A stretch of 64,000 bases of DNA from Pectobacterium brasiliense (GCF_013449685.1 NZ_JACDSF010000003.1:32474-96473), one strand, 5' to 3'; positions 52,805 through 64,000 are shown, counted from the first letter of the stretch. Made by a program: numbers and translations. Notes: generated by a model not told the origin, from the sequence alone.

Positions 52805-54244
52805 ATGAAAATAAAGCAAGTCAAGTTGCACAATGTCGGGCGTTTTGCGTCTTTGGATGCCCCCATCGCGCCAACGGCTGGTTATCCTTCCAATATCACG
52901 GTACTGGTCGGTAACAACGGCGCAGGAAAGACATCTATTCTAAAAGCAATGGCAACGTCGCTCGGTTGGTTAGTGGCACGAATACGCAGCGAAAAAGGCA
53001 CCAGCGCCACTATCAGCGAAAACACCATCACTAACCGACAGCCTTCCGCCGCCATTGAGATTACGGTTCACGGTGGTGCACAGCATCCAGAGCCTGATGG
53101 GGAAAAAGAAGCGAGTTATAGCTGGACGCTAGCGAAGGCACGTAGCGGCCAAAAAGGGCAGCATGTCAGCCAGTTGAATGACCTCTCCGCACTGTCTGAT
53201 CGTTACCGCACCGCGTTAACTGAAAATGATGAAAGCAGCCTGCCGCTAATCGCGTTTTATCCGGTTGAACGCAGCGTGCTGGATATTCCGCTGAAAATAA
53301 AAGGCAAGCACCGTTTCCAACAGTTGGATGGATACGATAATTCGCTCAATCAAGGCGTAGATTTTCGTCGATTTTTCGAATGGTTTCGGTTACGAGAAGA
53401 TATTGAAAATGAGACGATACCATCCTTGACGGATACCATTTATAATATACTTAACAGCAACCCTGAACAATTTATTAGTCAAGCCCTTGATCCTGATGAC
53501 AATAAAGATATCGATATTAAAGCAGAAGTAACGAAGCTAAAAAATGTACTATCCAAATTAAAACTATCTGAAAAATCTAATAAAGATCCACAGCTTGATG
53601 CTGTTCGACATGCCATTTACCACTTTATGTCAGGCTTTTCTAACCTAAGAGTTCGCCGTAAGCCTCGGTTGCATATGTCCGTCGATAAAAACGGTGAAAC
53701 CTTCAACGTACTGCAACTTTCTCAGGGTGAAAAGTCGCTGATGGCATTGGTGGGGGATATAGCACGCCGTCTGGCAATGATGAACCCTGCATTAGATAAC
53801 CCGCTGCATGGGCAAGGCGTTATTCTGATCGATGAAGTAGATATGCACCTGCACCCCTCGTGGCAACGCAGTATCATTGAACGGCTGACCACCACCTTCC
53901 CACACTGCCAGTTTATTTTGACCACCCACTCACCGCTGGTGATCAGCGACAGCAAAGATGTGTTGGTGTACTTATTGGATGACGGCAAGCTCACTGAGGT
54001 GCAATCCCAATATGGTCAGGATGCCAACAGCGTCTTACTGGATGTAATGGATACAGATATCCGCAATGCGCATATCGCCTTAAAATTTAACGATCTGTTG
54101 GATTTAATCCAGCGCAAGCAGTTAGCACAAGCCAAAACGCTGTTGAACCAACTGACAGAAGAGTTACCTGCCACTAATTTGGAGCTAACCAAAGCTCGCC
54201 TATTACTGCGCAAACAGGAGTTACGCGGTGAGAGAAATAACTAA
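52805..54244 (+). CDS. ptuA: PtuA-like AAA-type ATPase (Septu defence system)
   Basis: A Rad50/SMC-like ATPase with a short insertion: Walker A VLVGNNGAGKTS (about residues 34-45), signature LSQGEKSLMAL (about 303), Walker B GVILIDEVDMHLHPSWQ (about 340), H-loop TTHSPLVIS. The central part is helical and charged. In the Septu and retron-Ec78 systems PtuA-type ATPase sequesters and restrains the HNH nuclease until phage attack. The ATG at 52805 has AAGGA 7 bases upstream (an ATG at 52802 is also possible); 479 residues. Its last 17 bases overlap the HNH gene. No reverse transcriptase or toxin lies beside it. Confidence 0.85.
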   Translation: MKIKQVKLHNVGRFASLDAPIAPTAGYPSNITVLVGNNGAGKTSILKAMATSLGWLVARIRSEKGTSATISENTITNRQPSAAIEITVHGGAQHPEPDGEKEASYSWTLAKARSGQKGQHVSQLNDLSALSDRYRTALTENDESSLPLIAFYPVERSVLDIPLKIKGKHRFQQLDGYDNSLNQGVDFRRFFEWFRLREDIENETIPSLTDTIYNILNSNPEQFISQALDPDDNKDIDIKAEVTKLKNVLSKLKLSEKSNKDPQLDAVRHAIYHFMSGFSNLRVRRKPRLHMSVDKNGETFNVLQLSQGEKSLMALVGDIARRLAMMNPALDNPLHGQGVILIDEVDMHLHPSWQRSIIERLTTTFPHCQFILTTHSPLVISDSKDVLVYLLDDGKLTEVQSQYGQDANSVLLDVMDTDIRNAHIALKFNDLLDLIQRKQLAQAKTLLNQLTEELPATNLELTKARLLLRKQELRGERNN

Positions 54245-54860
54245 AAGCGTTGAGCCTGCCTGTCTGACAGCCTGGAAACGTGCCAATCCTACTGGTCACT
54301 ATGATGACCTGACACCAGCCGTTCGTCAGGACATCCGTGACGCCTGTACCAAAGAGCAATTTGGCCTGTGTGCCTACTGTTGTAAACCGATAAGTGGTGG
54401 TAGCCATGACACCATGAATGAACATGTTCAGGCTCGTAACTCCGCACCACAACTCAGCCTCGACTTCACCAACATCGTGGCGAGTTGCACCACGCCAAAC
54501 CAGTGCGATGCAGCCCACGGTTCACAATATTTTTCACTCACGCCATTAATGACAGCGTGTGAAACAGAGTTGCAATTTATGATCAGCGGGCGCGTCACTA
54601 GCACCACATCTCGTGCACAAGAAACCATTCGGGTGCTTAATCTCGGTGATAATGAAACTCATAACAAAAAACTGATTGAAATACGCAAGCAGGCTATCAA
54701 CACCCTATTATTGAGGGATGGAATTGATCCTGATGAAGGCTTGGAGGATGACGAGCTATTGCAATCCATCATTAACGATCTCTGTATACCTAAGGATGGC
54801 ATGCTTGAACCCTACGCCCCCGTGTTGGTTAATATCTTGAGAGGGTGGCTGTCAGTGTAG
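54228..54860 (+). CDS. ptuB: PtuB-like HNH endonuclease (Septu defence system)
   Basis: A 210-residue HNH nuclease of the TIGR02646 kind found with PtuA ATPases. Zinc/nuclease residues: CAYCCKPI (Cys48 and Cys51), the NEHVQARN segment with His66, the Asn in LDFTNIVASC (about 82), and NQCDAAHG with Cys93 and His97. The pattern C-x2-C ... H ... N ... C-x3-H resembles PtuB. The nuclease core is complete, so it should be active. It starts inside the end of the ATPase gene, so the two are co-translated. The C-terminal part (about 130-210) is acidic and helical. Confidence 0.85.
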   Translation: MREITKSVEPACLTAWKRANPTGHYDDLTPAVRQDIRDACTKEQFGLCAYCCKPISGGSHDTMNEHVQARNSAPQLSLDFTNIVASCTTPNQCDAAHGSQYFSLTPLMTACETELQFMISGRVTSTTSRAQETIRVLNLGDNETHNKKLIEIRKQAINTLLLRDGIDPDEGLEDDELLQSIINDLCIPKDGMLEPYAPVLVNILRGWLSV

Positions 54861-55192
54861 AAACTCGCTTATTTCACCCATGCTCGTTACCCGCGACAAT
54901 GTAATCCTTCTGCCTCATTACCTGAATGTGGCACTGGATAATGACGTGAGGCCATAACATGGCGGGAAGTGACCGAACGCCATACGGATTTAAACGGTCT
55001 ACACGACGCCACGATTTACATTCAAGGTGTGAACAGCAATCCAATCCCCGCTTATTCAGGTTACAAACTTTATTGTCACCGAATCCCTTTTAGCAAATAG
55101 GCACTATAATAATCTCTATTCAGCACTCTCCTTTGATTCACGGAGAAAAGGACGTCTCTACATAGGCCTCTGCTGCCAGAAAGGAGATGTGG
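54861..55192. other. Intergenic region after the PtuAB cassette
   Basis: About 330 bp without a recognised gene. An open stretch of 43 codons from a GTG at 54969 to a stop at 55100 (VTERHTDLNGLHDATIYIQG, then VNSNPIPAYSG...) has an ordered amino-acid look but no clear ribosome site and no family I recognise; it may be the end of a lost gene. The promoter of the EAL gene is expected near 55100-55170. Confidence 0.4.
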
Positions 55193-56782
55193 ATGAGCCC
55201 TAGACGTAGTAAACCTAAAATCAACATATTGCAGTTGCTGGTTGCAGGCATGCTGCCACTGCTGCTTGGTTTATTGTTCACGTTTGTTGAGTCCAGATTA
55301 ATGGTAAAGCGCGATCTGGAATCCACCGCGCAAATCGCAATGAATCATGCCGAGAATATTTCGACACAGGCATGGCAGATGGTGGATCGCCTCCAGCGCT
55401 TTCAGGGTCAGCCCTGCAACGTCATCGGCGATGAACTACAACGTCTCGGTTCGGTCTTTTCTTACTTTCGCGCAATCGGCGTTATCCATAATACCGACGT
55501 CTATTGCTCTTCAACGTTTGGCACCACGCTGACGCTACTAAGCCGCGTCATTCAACAGCCGCTACCGGAGACCTATTCTGAACGCTGGAGCCTGTCGATT
55601 GCCGGTTCAGATAACGTGAAAGAACGCCCGGCGCTGATCTTCGTCCAGATGCCTCCTACGGGTTACGGCGCTTATGCCATGGTCGATGCGCAATATCTGA
55701 TCGATCTCATGACTGCAATTAGCAAGATTCGGGGCTATCAACTTATCCTACAAATGGATAACGGCCATCCGATTCAAACGGGTCCAACCATTACGCCGCA
55801 CAGAAGCCTATTTTCTACCTCTGCGCTTGAAATCAAGTCGAGCCGCTTTCCAATTACCCTCAATGTTACCGCCCCCGCCACTCAGGAAATCACCAACTGG
55901 AAGCAGGCATTTTTCACGTTTCTGCCACTGGCCATTATTCTCTCTCTGCTTTTCACTACGGCAATGTGGTACTGGCAAAAACGTAAATTATTCTTCCGCG
56001 AAGAAATCCGTAGGGGTATCGCTAACGGCGAATTTTCCGTCTATTACCAGCCTATCTATGACACGGAATCACGAGCCTGCACTGGAGTAGAAACGCTACT
56101 GCGCTGGCGACGCAGCGACGGGCAGTGGATTAGACCCGATATATTTATTTCTGCCGCCGAAGCAGAAAGTATGATCATTCCCATCACACGGCATTTATTT
56201 GAGCTGGTAGCGTCAGATATCGCCAGTTGGCAGGTAAAACCGGGTTTCCATCTGGGGCTCAACGTTGCAGCAGAGCATTTGCATCACCCAAGTTTCGTAT
56301 CAGACGTACACCGCTTCGCAGAGAAAGTCGCCGCTCATTCATTAAACATTACGCTGGAACTGACAGAACGTAACCTCATTAGCAACGGCCCTGAAATCAT
56401 ACAGCGCCTGCATCAACTGCGTGAAGATGGCTTTATGATTGCCATTGATGACTTCGGCACCGGCCACTGTTCACTTTCTTACCTGCAAAATTTTCCACTG
56501 GATTGCCTGAAAATAGACCAGGGATTTGTTGGCGCGGTTTCATCACCAGATGAAGAAGCCCCTATTCTTGATGCCATTATTACTTTGAGCCATCGCATCA
56601 AGCTTCAATCCGTAGCGGAAGGCGTGGAAACCGAGCAACAGCTCCTGTATTTACAACGGCGTGGCGTCAAATATATACAGGGATTCCTTTATGCCAAGCC
56701 AATGGACAATGAATTGTTGCTGGTCTGGCTTCACTATAATGGCAATAAATCGATTGAGAGCTTTATGAATAAAAACAAATAA
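55193..56782 (+). CDS. CSS-domain EAL cyclic-di-GMP phosphodiesterase
   Basis: An inner-membrane c-di-GMP phosphodiesterase. Membrane helix about residues 15-35 (LVAGMLPLLLGLLFTFVES), a periplasmic CSS-motif redox sensor (Cys in QPCNVIGDEL and in DVYCSSTFG, about 75-115), a second helix about 238-258 (LPLAIILSLLFTTAMW), then an EAL domain. The catalytic set is present: ETLLRW (E of EAL kept), NVAAEHL, ELTERNLI, DDFGTGHCSLSYL, KIDQGFV, EGVET and QGF. So it should be active. Start: AGGAG touches an ATG at 55187, so the ATG at 55193, six bases further, was chosen (about 529 residues). Confidence 0.92.
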   Translation: MSPRRSKPKINILQLLVAGMLPLLLGLLFTFVESRLMVKRDLESTAQIAMNHAENISTQAWQMVDRLQRFQGQPCNVIGDELQRLGSVFSYFRAIGVIHNTDVYCSSTFGTTLTLLSRVIQQPLPETYSERWSLSIAGSDNVKERPALIFVQMPPTGYGAYAMVDAQYLIDLMTAISKIRGYQLILQMDNGHPIQTGPTITPHRSLFSTSALEIKSSRFPITLNVTAPATQEITNWKQAFFTFLPLAIILSLLFTTAMWYWQKRKLFFREEIRRGIANGEFSVYYQPIYDTESRACTGVETLLRWRRSDGQWIRPDIFISAAEAESMIIPITRHLFELVASDIASWQVKPGFHLGLNVAAEHLHHPSFVSDVHRFAEKVAAHSLNITLELTERNLISNGPEIIQRLHQLREDGFMIAIDDFGTGHCSLSYLQNFPLDCLKIDQGFVGAVSSPDEEAPILDAIITLSHRIKLQSVAEGVETEQQLLYLQRRGVKYIQGFLYAKPMDNELLLVWLHYNGNKSIESFMNKNK

Positions 56783-56800
56783 GGAGAAAAGCAGTAATAA

Positions 56801-56822
56801 CCGGCGGAAGCCTATCCACCGG
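56801..56822. terminator. Hairpin between the EAL gene and the Ail-like gene
   Basis: CCGGCGG (56801-56807) pairs with CCACCGG (56816-56822) with one mismatch, between convergent genes. On the minus strand TTATTACTGCTTTTC follows. Confidence 0.5.
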
Positions 56823-56840
56823 CATTCAATAATAGGAAAA

Positions 56841-57365
56841 TCAGAAACGGTAACCGACGCCAATATTAAAAGCGTCTACACGCGTTTCATAAATTTTCGT
56901 GCCCTCGTAGCCAATATCAATCGCCCAGTTTGCTACTGGTGTAATTTGAATACCGGCACCATAAGCAAAGCTGGATTTACTTTCACTACCCGACTCACGG
57001 ACAGTACCTCCCTCTTCCCAACTTGATTTACCGCGGCCAATACCCGCCAACCCATAAACACTGACATAGTCGTTAAAACGGTAAGATGGACCAGCCATGA
57101 GTGAATAGTATTTCAGCTTATAAACATCACTGTTTGAATTCTGATAATACTCAGTTTGTTCCGCGCTCACATAAGTGAAAGAACCGATAATACCGAGCGC
57201 AGTATCGCCCTGATAATGGTATTTTGCCGTAATCCCTTTTGGATCTTTAAAGTCATCGACTTTCGCCTGAGCATAACCCAAAGACACTGTTTGTGTCGCC
57301 TGAGCAGCAGACATTCCCATGGTACAAGCAATCAAAGTGGAGAGTAGCAGTGTTGTTTTTTTCAT
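56841..57365 (-). CDS. Ail/OmpX-like outer-membrane protein
   Basis: An eight-stranded outer-membrane barrel of the Ail/OmpX/Lom family; members aid adhesion or serum resistance. Signal peptide residues 1-23 (MKKTTLLLSTLIACTMGMSAAQA), then alternating strands, e.g. TQTVSLGYAQAKVDDFKDPKG, GPSYRFNDYVSVYGLAGIG, FAYGAGIQITPVANWAIDIGY, ending in the barrel signal VGYRF with a terminal Phe. 174 residues. The ATG at 57365 has GGAAGA upstream; the frame is open further back. It is a single gene, convergent with the EAL gene. A role in plant attachment is possible but not shown. Confidence 0.9.
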   Translation of the reverse strand: MKKTTLLLSTLIACTMGMSAAQATQTVSLGYAQAKVDDFKDPKGITAKYHYQGDTALGIIGSFTYVSAEQTEYYQNSNSDVYKLKYYSLMAGPSYRFNDYVSVYGLAGIGRGKSSWEEGGTVRESGSESKSSFAYGAGIQITPVANWAIDIGYEGTKIYETRVDAFNIGVGYRF

Positions 57366-57798
57366 GATCGAAACATCTTCCATATTTGAATAAAAAGCCG
57401 GTTTCAACAAAGCGAATATATAATTTTCGCAAATGTTTTCCGCACATAAAATTACATTTAAATACGAAGAGGTAAAGTCAGAATTATTTTTAAACAATCG
57501 GCTTGAAATTTATTTAAATCATTAAAAAACAAAAATATAGATATTACTCATGGTAATTAATGTGCGCCGTTTAACACTATTTTTGGGAACATTCTGAACT
57601 GAAGACCGAGGAAATATGGAAATTTTCGACGCCAAAGAATACTGAGGAAAAGCCCTACACTCATAAAGGAAAAATTTTCAAAGCGACTATTTTTAAACAA
57701 AAACGCGCTTAAAACGAGATTAATTTTGAACCGATAGTTTGAATAGACGATGATCGAAACAGGAGAAAAGTTGAGGATGACTTACTGAGGAGGAAAGG
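57366..57798. other. A/T-rich region upstream of the Ail-like gene
   Basis: A 433-bp gap with no gene seen on either strand. It is markedly rich in A and T and must hold the Ail-type gene promoter. No repeat or strong dyad was noticed. Confidence 0.5.
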
Positions 57799-57875
57799 TG
57801 GTCGGCGAGAGAGGATTCGAACCTCCGACCCACTGGTCCCAAACCAGTTGCGCTACCAAGCTGCGCTACTCGCCG
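57799..57875 (-). tRNA. proM: tRNA-Pro (anticodon UGG)
   Basis: The minus strand reads CGGCGAGTAGCGCAGCTTGG..., folding into a cloverleaf: acceptor CGGCGAG pairing with CTCGCCG, D-arm GCGCAGCTTGGTAGCGC, anticodon stem ACTGG/CCAGT with loop TTTGGGA (anticodon TGG at 57839-57841), T-arm GGAGGTTCGAATCCTC, and an encoded CCA end. 77 nt. It resembles E. coli proM. It lies next to eptB, where E. coli has proK (CGG). Confidence 0.97.
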
Positions 57876-58006
57876 AATGCGGGCGCATATTACTGCTACC
57901 CCATTGAAGCGTCAATACCTTTTTAGCAAAAGGATTTCGGCTGCCGTTAAAGTGTCCATTCTTTGTATTTACAGCCTGAAACCGACGTCCTTGTCCGTGA
58001 TTCATG

Positions 58007-59686
58007 TCAATTAGCGGGTTTCTGGCACCAGTTATTTTTAGGGTTAATACCGCCGTCAGGCGATGTGTATCCCACACATCCAAGAATCGTATCAAACAGC
58101 TCTTCATGGCGATGTGTTTTGCCAACGCGCTGCTGAGCCTTCAACTGCTCAAACGCATGCTGGTTATCGGGATCAGCCAGAAACTTATCCGATGTCCACA
58201 CCATCATCGGTGAACGGAACTGTTCAGGCGGTGCCATCTGACGCGGCGTGCCATGCAAATGATAGTTATCATCGATGGATTCACCGTGATCGGAGGCATA
58301 AAACACAATCGCTTTCTTATCCCGCACCTGATCGATCACGCTATCAATAAAGCTATCGGTATAGAGCACGCTATTATCGAAAGCATTAATCAACTGCTCA
58401 CGCGTACAAGAGGCATCAACACCCATACATTCTGGCTGATAGCGCGCATAGCTGCGGGGATAGCGCATGGAATACAGATAGTGGGAACCTTTGGTATGCA
58501 GCACAATCAGATGCTTACCTTTGGGGTAGCGTGCCAGTGATTCCTTGACCTCATCGACCAGCAACATATCCTGCACCGACTTGCCATCATTGTGTTTCTC
58601 TGACGCAATCATTTCACGGAAAGAGTAGTTATTCGCCTCAATACTATTGTAAAACCACACCTCACTCTGCATAGCAAACAGCTCAGAGGTAAAGCCCAGC
58701 TCTTTCAGTACGGCAAAGATGTTCTGCTCTTTCAGGGTTCGCTGCGGGTTGTCTTCCGTACCGCCTTCTCGCACAAACATACAGCGCATGGAAAGCTTGG
58801 TGGAGGTATCACACGACTGACCACGGAATGCGACCAGGTTTTTTTCTTTTGATAGCTTCGGCGTCGTATCTCGCTCGTAGCCCAACAGCCCCATATGATC
58901 CCAGCGGGTTGTTTCACCGATAATGAAAACAACGTAGGTGTCGTCAATGCCTTTCGGTGGGACATAGGTAAAATGCTGAGCCGGATCGAAAAGATTAGAA
59001 GAATCTTGGCTCTCGTCATACTTGGTGTATGCAAACAATCCTAATGCAGACAACCAGTTAGAAGGCAGATACGAGTGAGCCACCACGCCACCATAACTGG
59101 GCAAGTCCACATTCGATTCACGCTCGGACACTGACTGAACGTTATCCATATAGCGAAGCGGCATCCAAACCAGCGCAACAACGGCGATAAGAACCAGAAG
59201 AGGAATCAACCGCTTTCCCGGTGATTTAAGCTGTTCGATCAGCGTGTCACGTAGCGAGTTCTTCCAGATCAAAAACAGCGGCAGCGCACTTACCACCAGC
59301 ATCCACAGGAAAAAACGAAAACCAATCACTTCTTTAGAAAGATCAATATCCGTAGTCATGACCGCTGCAACAATGCCATAGCCAATCACAACATTAAAAA
59401 ACGTCATGTAATAGCTGGCAGCAACGGAGATCAAGACCAAGAGAGAAGCAATTATCCGATAAAAACGGCGTCCCCCGAGCGAAATAATCCTCATCAGGAA
59501 AAAGGTAAATAAGATACTCGCGGTCAATTCGACAAGAGCGGGAATGAACGTTGGAACCTGACTGCCAGCAGAGAGTGAAAAATAATCAAATCGGCGATAA
59601 TACACTGAGATATTGAGAAAAAGACCAATATAAATTGCCAGGACAAACGATAATTTGGGTTGCGAAAAAGATGCTACAAACTTCAT
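58007..59686 (-). CDS. eptB: Kdo2-lipid A phosphoethanolamine 7''-transferase
   Basis: EptB adds phosphoethanolamine to the outer Kdo of the lipopolysaccharide core, in the inner membrane facing the periplasm. Four to five N-terminal membrane helices (about residues 10-165) precede an alkaline-phosphatase-fold domain with the nucleophile Thr in FIIGETTRWDHMGLLGY (about 250) and metal-binding DHGESIDDNYHLHGTP (about 455). Length 559 (E. coli 563). A sigma-E-like promoter lies 44-71 bp upstream, in line with envelope-stress control reported for E. coli eptB. Confidence 0.93.
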   Translation of the reverse strand: MKFVASFSQPKLSFVLAIYIGLFLNISVYYRRFDYFSLSAGSQVPTFIPALVELTASILFTFFLMRIISLGGRRFYRIIASLLVLISVAASYYMTFFNVVIGYGIVAAVMTTDIDLSKEVIGFRFFLWMLVVSALPLFLIWKNSLRDTLIEQLKSPGKRLIPLLVLIAVVALVWMPLRYMDNVQSVSERESNVDLPSYGGVVAHSYLPSNWLSALGLFAYTKYDESQDSSNLFDPAQHFTYVPPKGIDDTYVVFIIGETTRWDHMGLLGYERDTTPKLSKEKNLVAFRGQSCDTSTKLSMRCMFVREGGTEDNPQRTLKEQNIFAVLKELGFTSELFAMQSEVWFYNSIEANNYSFREMIASEKHNDGKSVQDMLLVDEVKESLARYPKGKHLIVLHTKGSHYLYSMRYPRSYARYQPECMGVDASCTREQLINAFDNSVLYTDSFIDSVIDQVRDKKAIVFYASDHGESIDDNYHLHGTPRQMAPPEQFRSPMMVWTSDKFLADPDNQHAFEQLKAQQRVGKTHRHEELFDTILGCVGYTSPDGGINPKNNWCQKPAN

Positions 59687-59729
59687 TATGACAAGTGCTC
59701 CAACAAACCTTTCTTATTATCTGAAGCTA

Positions 59730-59757
59730 TACGACAACATCCGTATGCCCAAGTTCA
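59730..59757 (-). promoter_or_regulatory. Possible sigma-E promoter of eptB
   Basis: On the minus strand TGAACTT (59757-59751), 16-nt spacer, TCGTA (59734-59730). The sigma-E consensus is GGAACTT-N16-TCnnA, so the -35 is good and the -10 fair. It would start transcription about 37 nt before the eptB ATG. Confidence 0.4.
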
Positions 59758-59941
59758 ACATAAATAATCAGACTCACAGGCATTTCTATATCGCAAAACA
59801 GCAAATAGGCGTAGACATTTAATTTGTAAATTTTACTTATGATTAAGTGGAGAGGACAGAAAAAATTTGTCCTTTTATGTGAATGAATCCACGAAAAAAT
59901 AAAAGGTGCGATCCCAATCTGTTATGAAAAATCACCACCGC

Positions 59942-62578
<2,637 letters not shown>

Positions 62579-62631
62579 CGCCTCTTTCAGTATGATGCGC
62601 AGTCATTTTATTTCCTGTGGAGTAGCACATT

Positions 62632-62907
62632 ATGGCACGCGTAACTGTTCAAGACGCTGTAGAGAAAATTGGTAACCGTTTTGACCTGGTGTTGGTCGCT
62701 GCTCGTCGCGCCCGTCAAATCCAGACTGGCGGCAAAGATCCGCTGGTTCCTGAAGAAAACGATAAGTACACCGTGATCGCACTGCGTGAAATCGAAGAAG
62801 GTCTGATCAACAACCAGATTCTGGATGTTCGTGACCGTCAGGAACAGCAAGAGCAGGAAGCCGCAGAGATTCAGGCGGTTACCGCGATTGCTGAAGGCCG
62901 TCGTTAA
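62632..62907 (+). CDS. rpoZ: RNA polymerase omega subunit
   Basis: The omega chain helps assemble RNA polymerase by holding beta-prime and forms part of a ppGpp site. It begins [19 protein letters not shown] and has the conserved [22 protein letters not shown]; the C-terminal tail is Gln/Glu-rich. Length 91, the same as E. coli. GGAG precedes the ATG. spoT starts 18 bp after its stop, matching the E. coli spoT operon; omega and SpoT both bear on ppGpp. Confidence 0.97.
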   Translation: MARVTVQDAVEKIGNRFDLVLVAARRARQIQTGGKDPLVPEENDKYTVIALREIEEGLINNQILDVRDRQEQQEQEAAEIQAVTAIAEGRR

Positions 62908-62925
62908 TCACACCACGAGTCGCCC

Positions 62926-64000
62926 TTGTACATTTTTGAAAGCCTTAATCTGCTGATTCAACGTTATCTGCCAGAAGATCAGATCAAACGTTTACAGCAG
63001 GCTTACTTAGTTGCACGTGATGCTCACGAGGGGCAGACTCGCTCCAGCGGTGAACCCTACATCACACACCCTGTTGCCGTCGCCTGTATTCTGGCGGAGA
63101 TGCGTCTCGATTACGAAACGCTGATGGCAGCACTGCTGCATGATGTCATAGAAGACACCCCCGCCACCTATCAGGACATGGAACAGCTTTTTGGTAAAAG
63201 CGTTGCTGAACTGGTAGAGGGCGTGTCCAAGCTGGACAAGTTAAAGTTCCGCGATAAGAAAGAAGCGCAGGCTGAAAACTTTCGCAAAATGATCATGGCG
63301 ATGGTGCAAGATATTCGCGTTATCCTGATCAAACTCGCAGACCGTACCCATAACATGCGCACGCTGGGCTCATTGCGCCCAGACAAGCGCCGCCGTATTG
63401 CCCGTGAAACGCTGGAAATCTATAGCCCGCTGGCACATCGACTGGGTATCCATCACCTCAAAACCGAGCTGGAAGAACTGGGTTTTGAGGCGCTGTATCC
63501 GAACCGTTATCGCGTCATTAAAGAGGTCGTCAAGGCCGCACGCGGTAACCGCAAGGAAATGATTCAAAAAATCCTGTCGGAAATCGAAGGGCGTTTGACC
63601 GAAGCCGGGATTGCCTGCCGCGTCAGCGGTCGCGAAAAACACCTGTATTCCATCTACTGCAAAATGCACCTGAAAGAGCAGCGCTTTCATTCCATCATGG
63701 ATATCTACGCGTTTCGGGTCATCGTGAAAGAACTGGACACTTGCTATCGAGTGCTCGGTCAGGTTCACAGCCTGTATAAGCCCCGCCCAGGTCGGGTAAA
63801 AGACTACATTGCCATTCCTAAAGCTAACGGCTATCAGTCGCTTCACACGTCTCTGATTGGTCCGCACGGCGTGCCGGTCGAAGTACAAATTCGGACCGAC
63901 GACATGGATCAAATGGCGGAAATGGGTGTTGCCGCGCACTGGGCCTATAAAGAAGGCGAAAGCAGCACTACCGCACAGGTACGCGCTCAACGCTGGATGC
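62926..64000 (+). CDS. spoT: Bifunctional (p)ppGpp synthetase/hydrolase SpoT (5' part)
   Basis: SpoT hydrolyses ppGpp and, under some starvation signals, makes it. The gene begins with a TTG (62926) as in E. coli spoT and runs past the window end, so about 358 of roughly 700 codons are seen. The N-terminal HD hydrolase domain is complete in view: GEPYITHPVAVA, ALLHDVIEDTPATY (the HD pair) and KLADRTHNMRTLGSL. The synthetase domain starts (DIYAFRVIV, GRVKDYIAIPKANGYQSLHT) and is cut near AHWAYKEGESSTTAQVRAQRW. It is the third gene after gmk and rpoZ. Confidence 0.96.
   Translation, partial: MYIFESLNLLIQRYLPEDQIKRLQQAYLVARDAHEGQTRSSGEPYITHPVAVACILAEMRLDYETLMAALLHDVIEDTPATYQDMEQLFGKSVAELVEGVSKLDKLKFRDKKEAQAENFRKMIMAMVQDIRVILIKLADRTHNMRTLGSLRPDKRRRIARETLEIYSPLAHRLGIHHLKTELEELGFEALYPNRYRVIKEVVKAARGNRKEMIQKILSEIEGRLTEAGIACRVSGREKHLYSIYCKMHLKEQRFHSIMDIYAFRVIVKELDTCYRVLGQVHSLYKPRPGRVKDYIAIPKANGYQSLHTSLIGPHGVPVEVQIRTDDMDQMAEMGVAAHWAYKEGESSTTAQVRAQRWM

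Overview
The window reads as chromosomal DNA of a soft-rot enterobacterium, most likely Pectobacterium. Nearly all housekeeping proteins look close to their Escherichia coli counterparts (MtlA/MtlD/MtlR, GlyQ/GlyS, Gor, RlmJ, PrlC, RsmJ, GdhA, UspA/UspB, PitA, LigB, Gmk, RpoZ, SpoT) and many lie in E. coli-like order. Plant-associated additions (a phenolic acid decarboxylase, an extra chemoreceptor, siderophore and heme-type iron uptake) and a roughly 127-bp inverted-repeat element fit a pectinolytic relative. The genus is an inference; no rRNA or species marker is present.

Layout. 1-8.8 kb: fdhD, sodA, a chemoreceptor behind a near-consensus flagellar sigma-28 promoter, then yibL and the mannitol operon mtlADR (minus strand) with four CRP-type sites upstream. 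8.8-16.3 kb: a DUF3053 lipoprotein, glyQS, a TauE/SafE permease, tag-yiaC, ghrB. 16.5-23.9 kb: a six-gene operon coding for a peptide/nickel-type ABC importer, a luciferase-like flavin monooxygenase and an AhpD-like protein; the substrate is unknown. 24.0-31.5 kb: an accessory stretch with an AlbA_2/Schlafen-type ATP-binding protein, padC with a divergent LysR regulator, a three-gene hipB-hipS-hipT toxin-antitoxin module, dsbG, a siderophore-interacting reductase, and a StbD/RelE toxin-antitoxin pair.

31.6-42.8 kb: gor and rlmJ, then an iron-acquisition block inserted between rlmJ and prlC (HasR-like receptor with a signalling domain, FecI-type sigma factor, FecR-type anti-sigma, dedicated TonB), next to a decayed 5' fragment of hscC; then prlC-rsmJ. 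42.9-52.6 kb: a periplasmic 5'-nucleotidase, a DAO-family oxidoreductase, gdhA, uspA/uspB (with a full MITE copy between them), pitA, yhiN. 52.8-54.9 kb: a two-gene ATPase + HNH cassette of the Septu (PtuAB) defence type with no reverse transcriptase beside it. 55.2-64 kb: a CSS-EAL phosphodiesterase, an Ail/OmpX-type barrel, tRNA-Pro(UGG), eptB, ligB, then gmk-rpoZ-spoT, the last cut by the window end.

The defence and stress modules (PtuAB, the AlbA_2 protein, HipBST, StbD/RelE) are scattered between conserved blocks rather than in one island. The least understood unit is the ABC importer-monooxygenase-AhpD operon at 16.5-23.9 kb. No complete insertion sequence, prophage, CRISPR array or rRNA was seen. 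Coordinates of small sites were counted by eye and may be off by a base or so.
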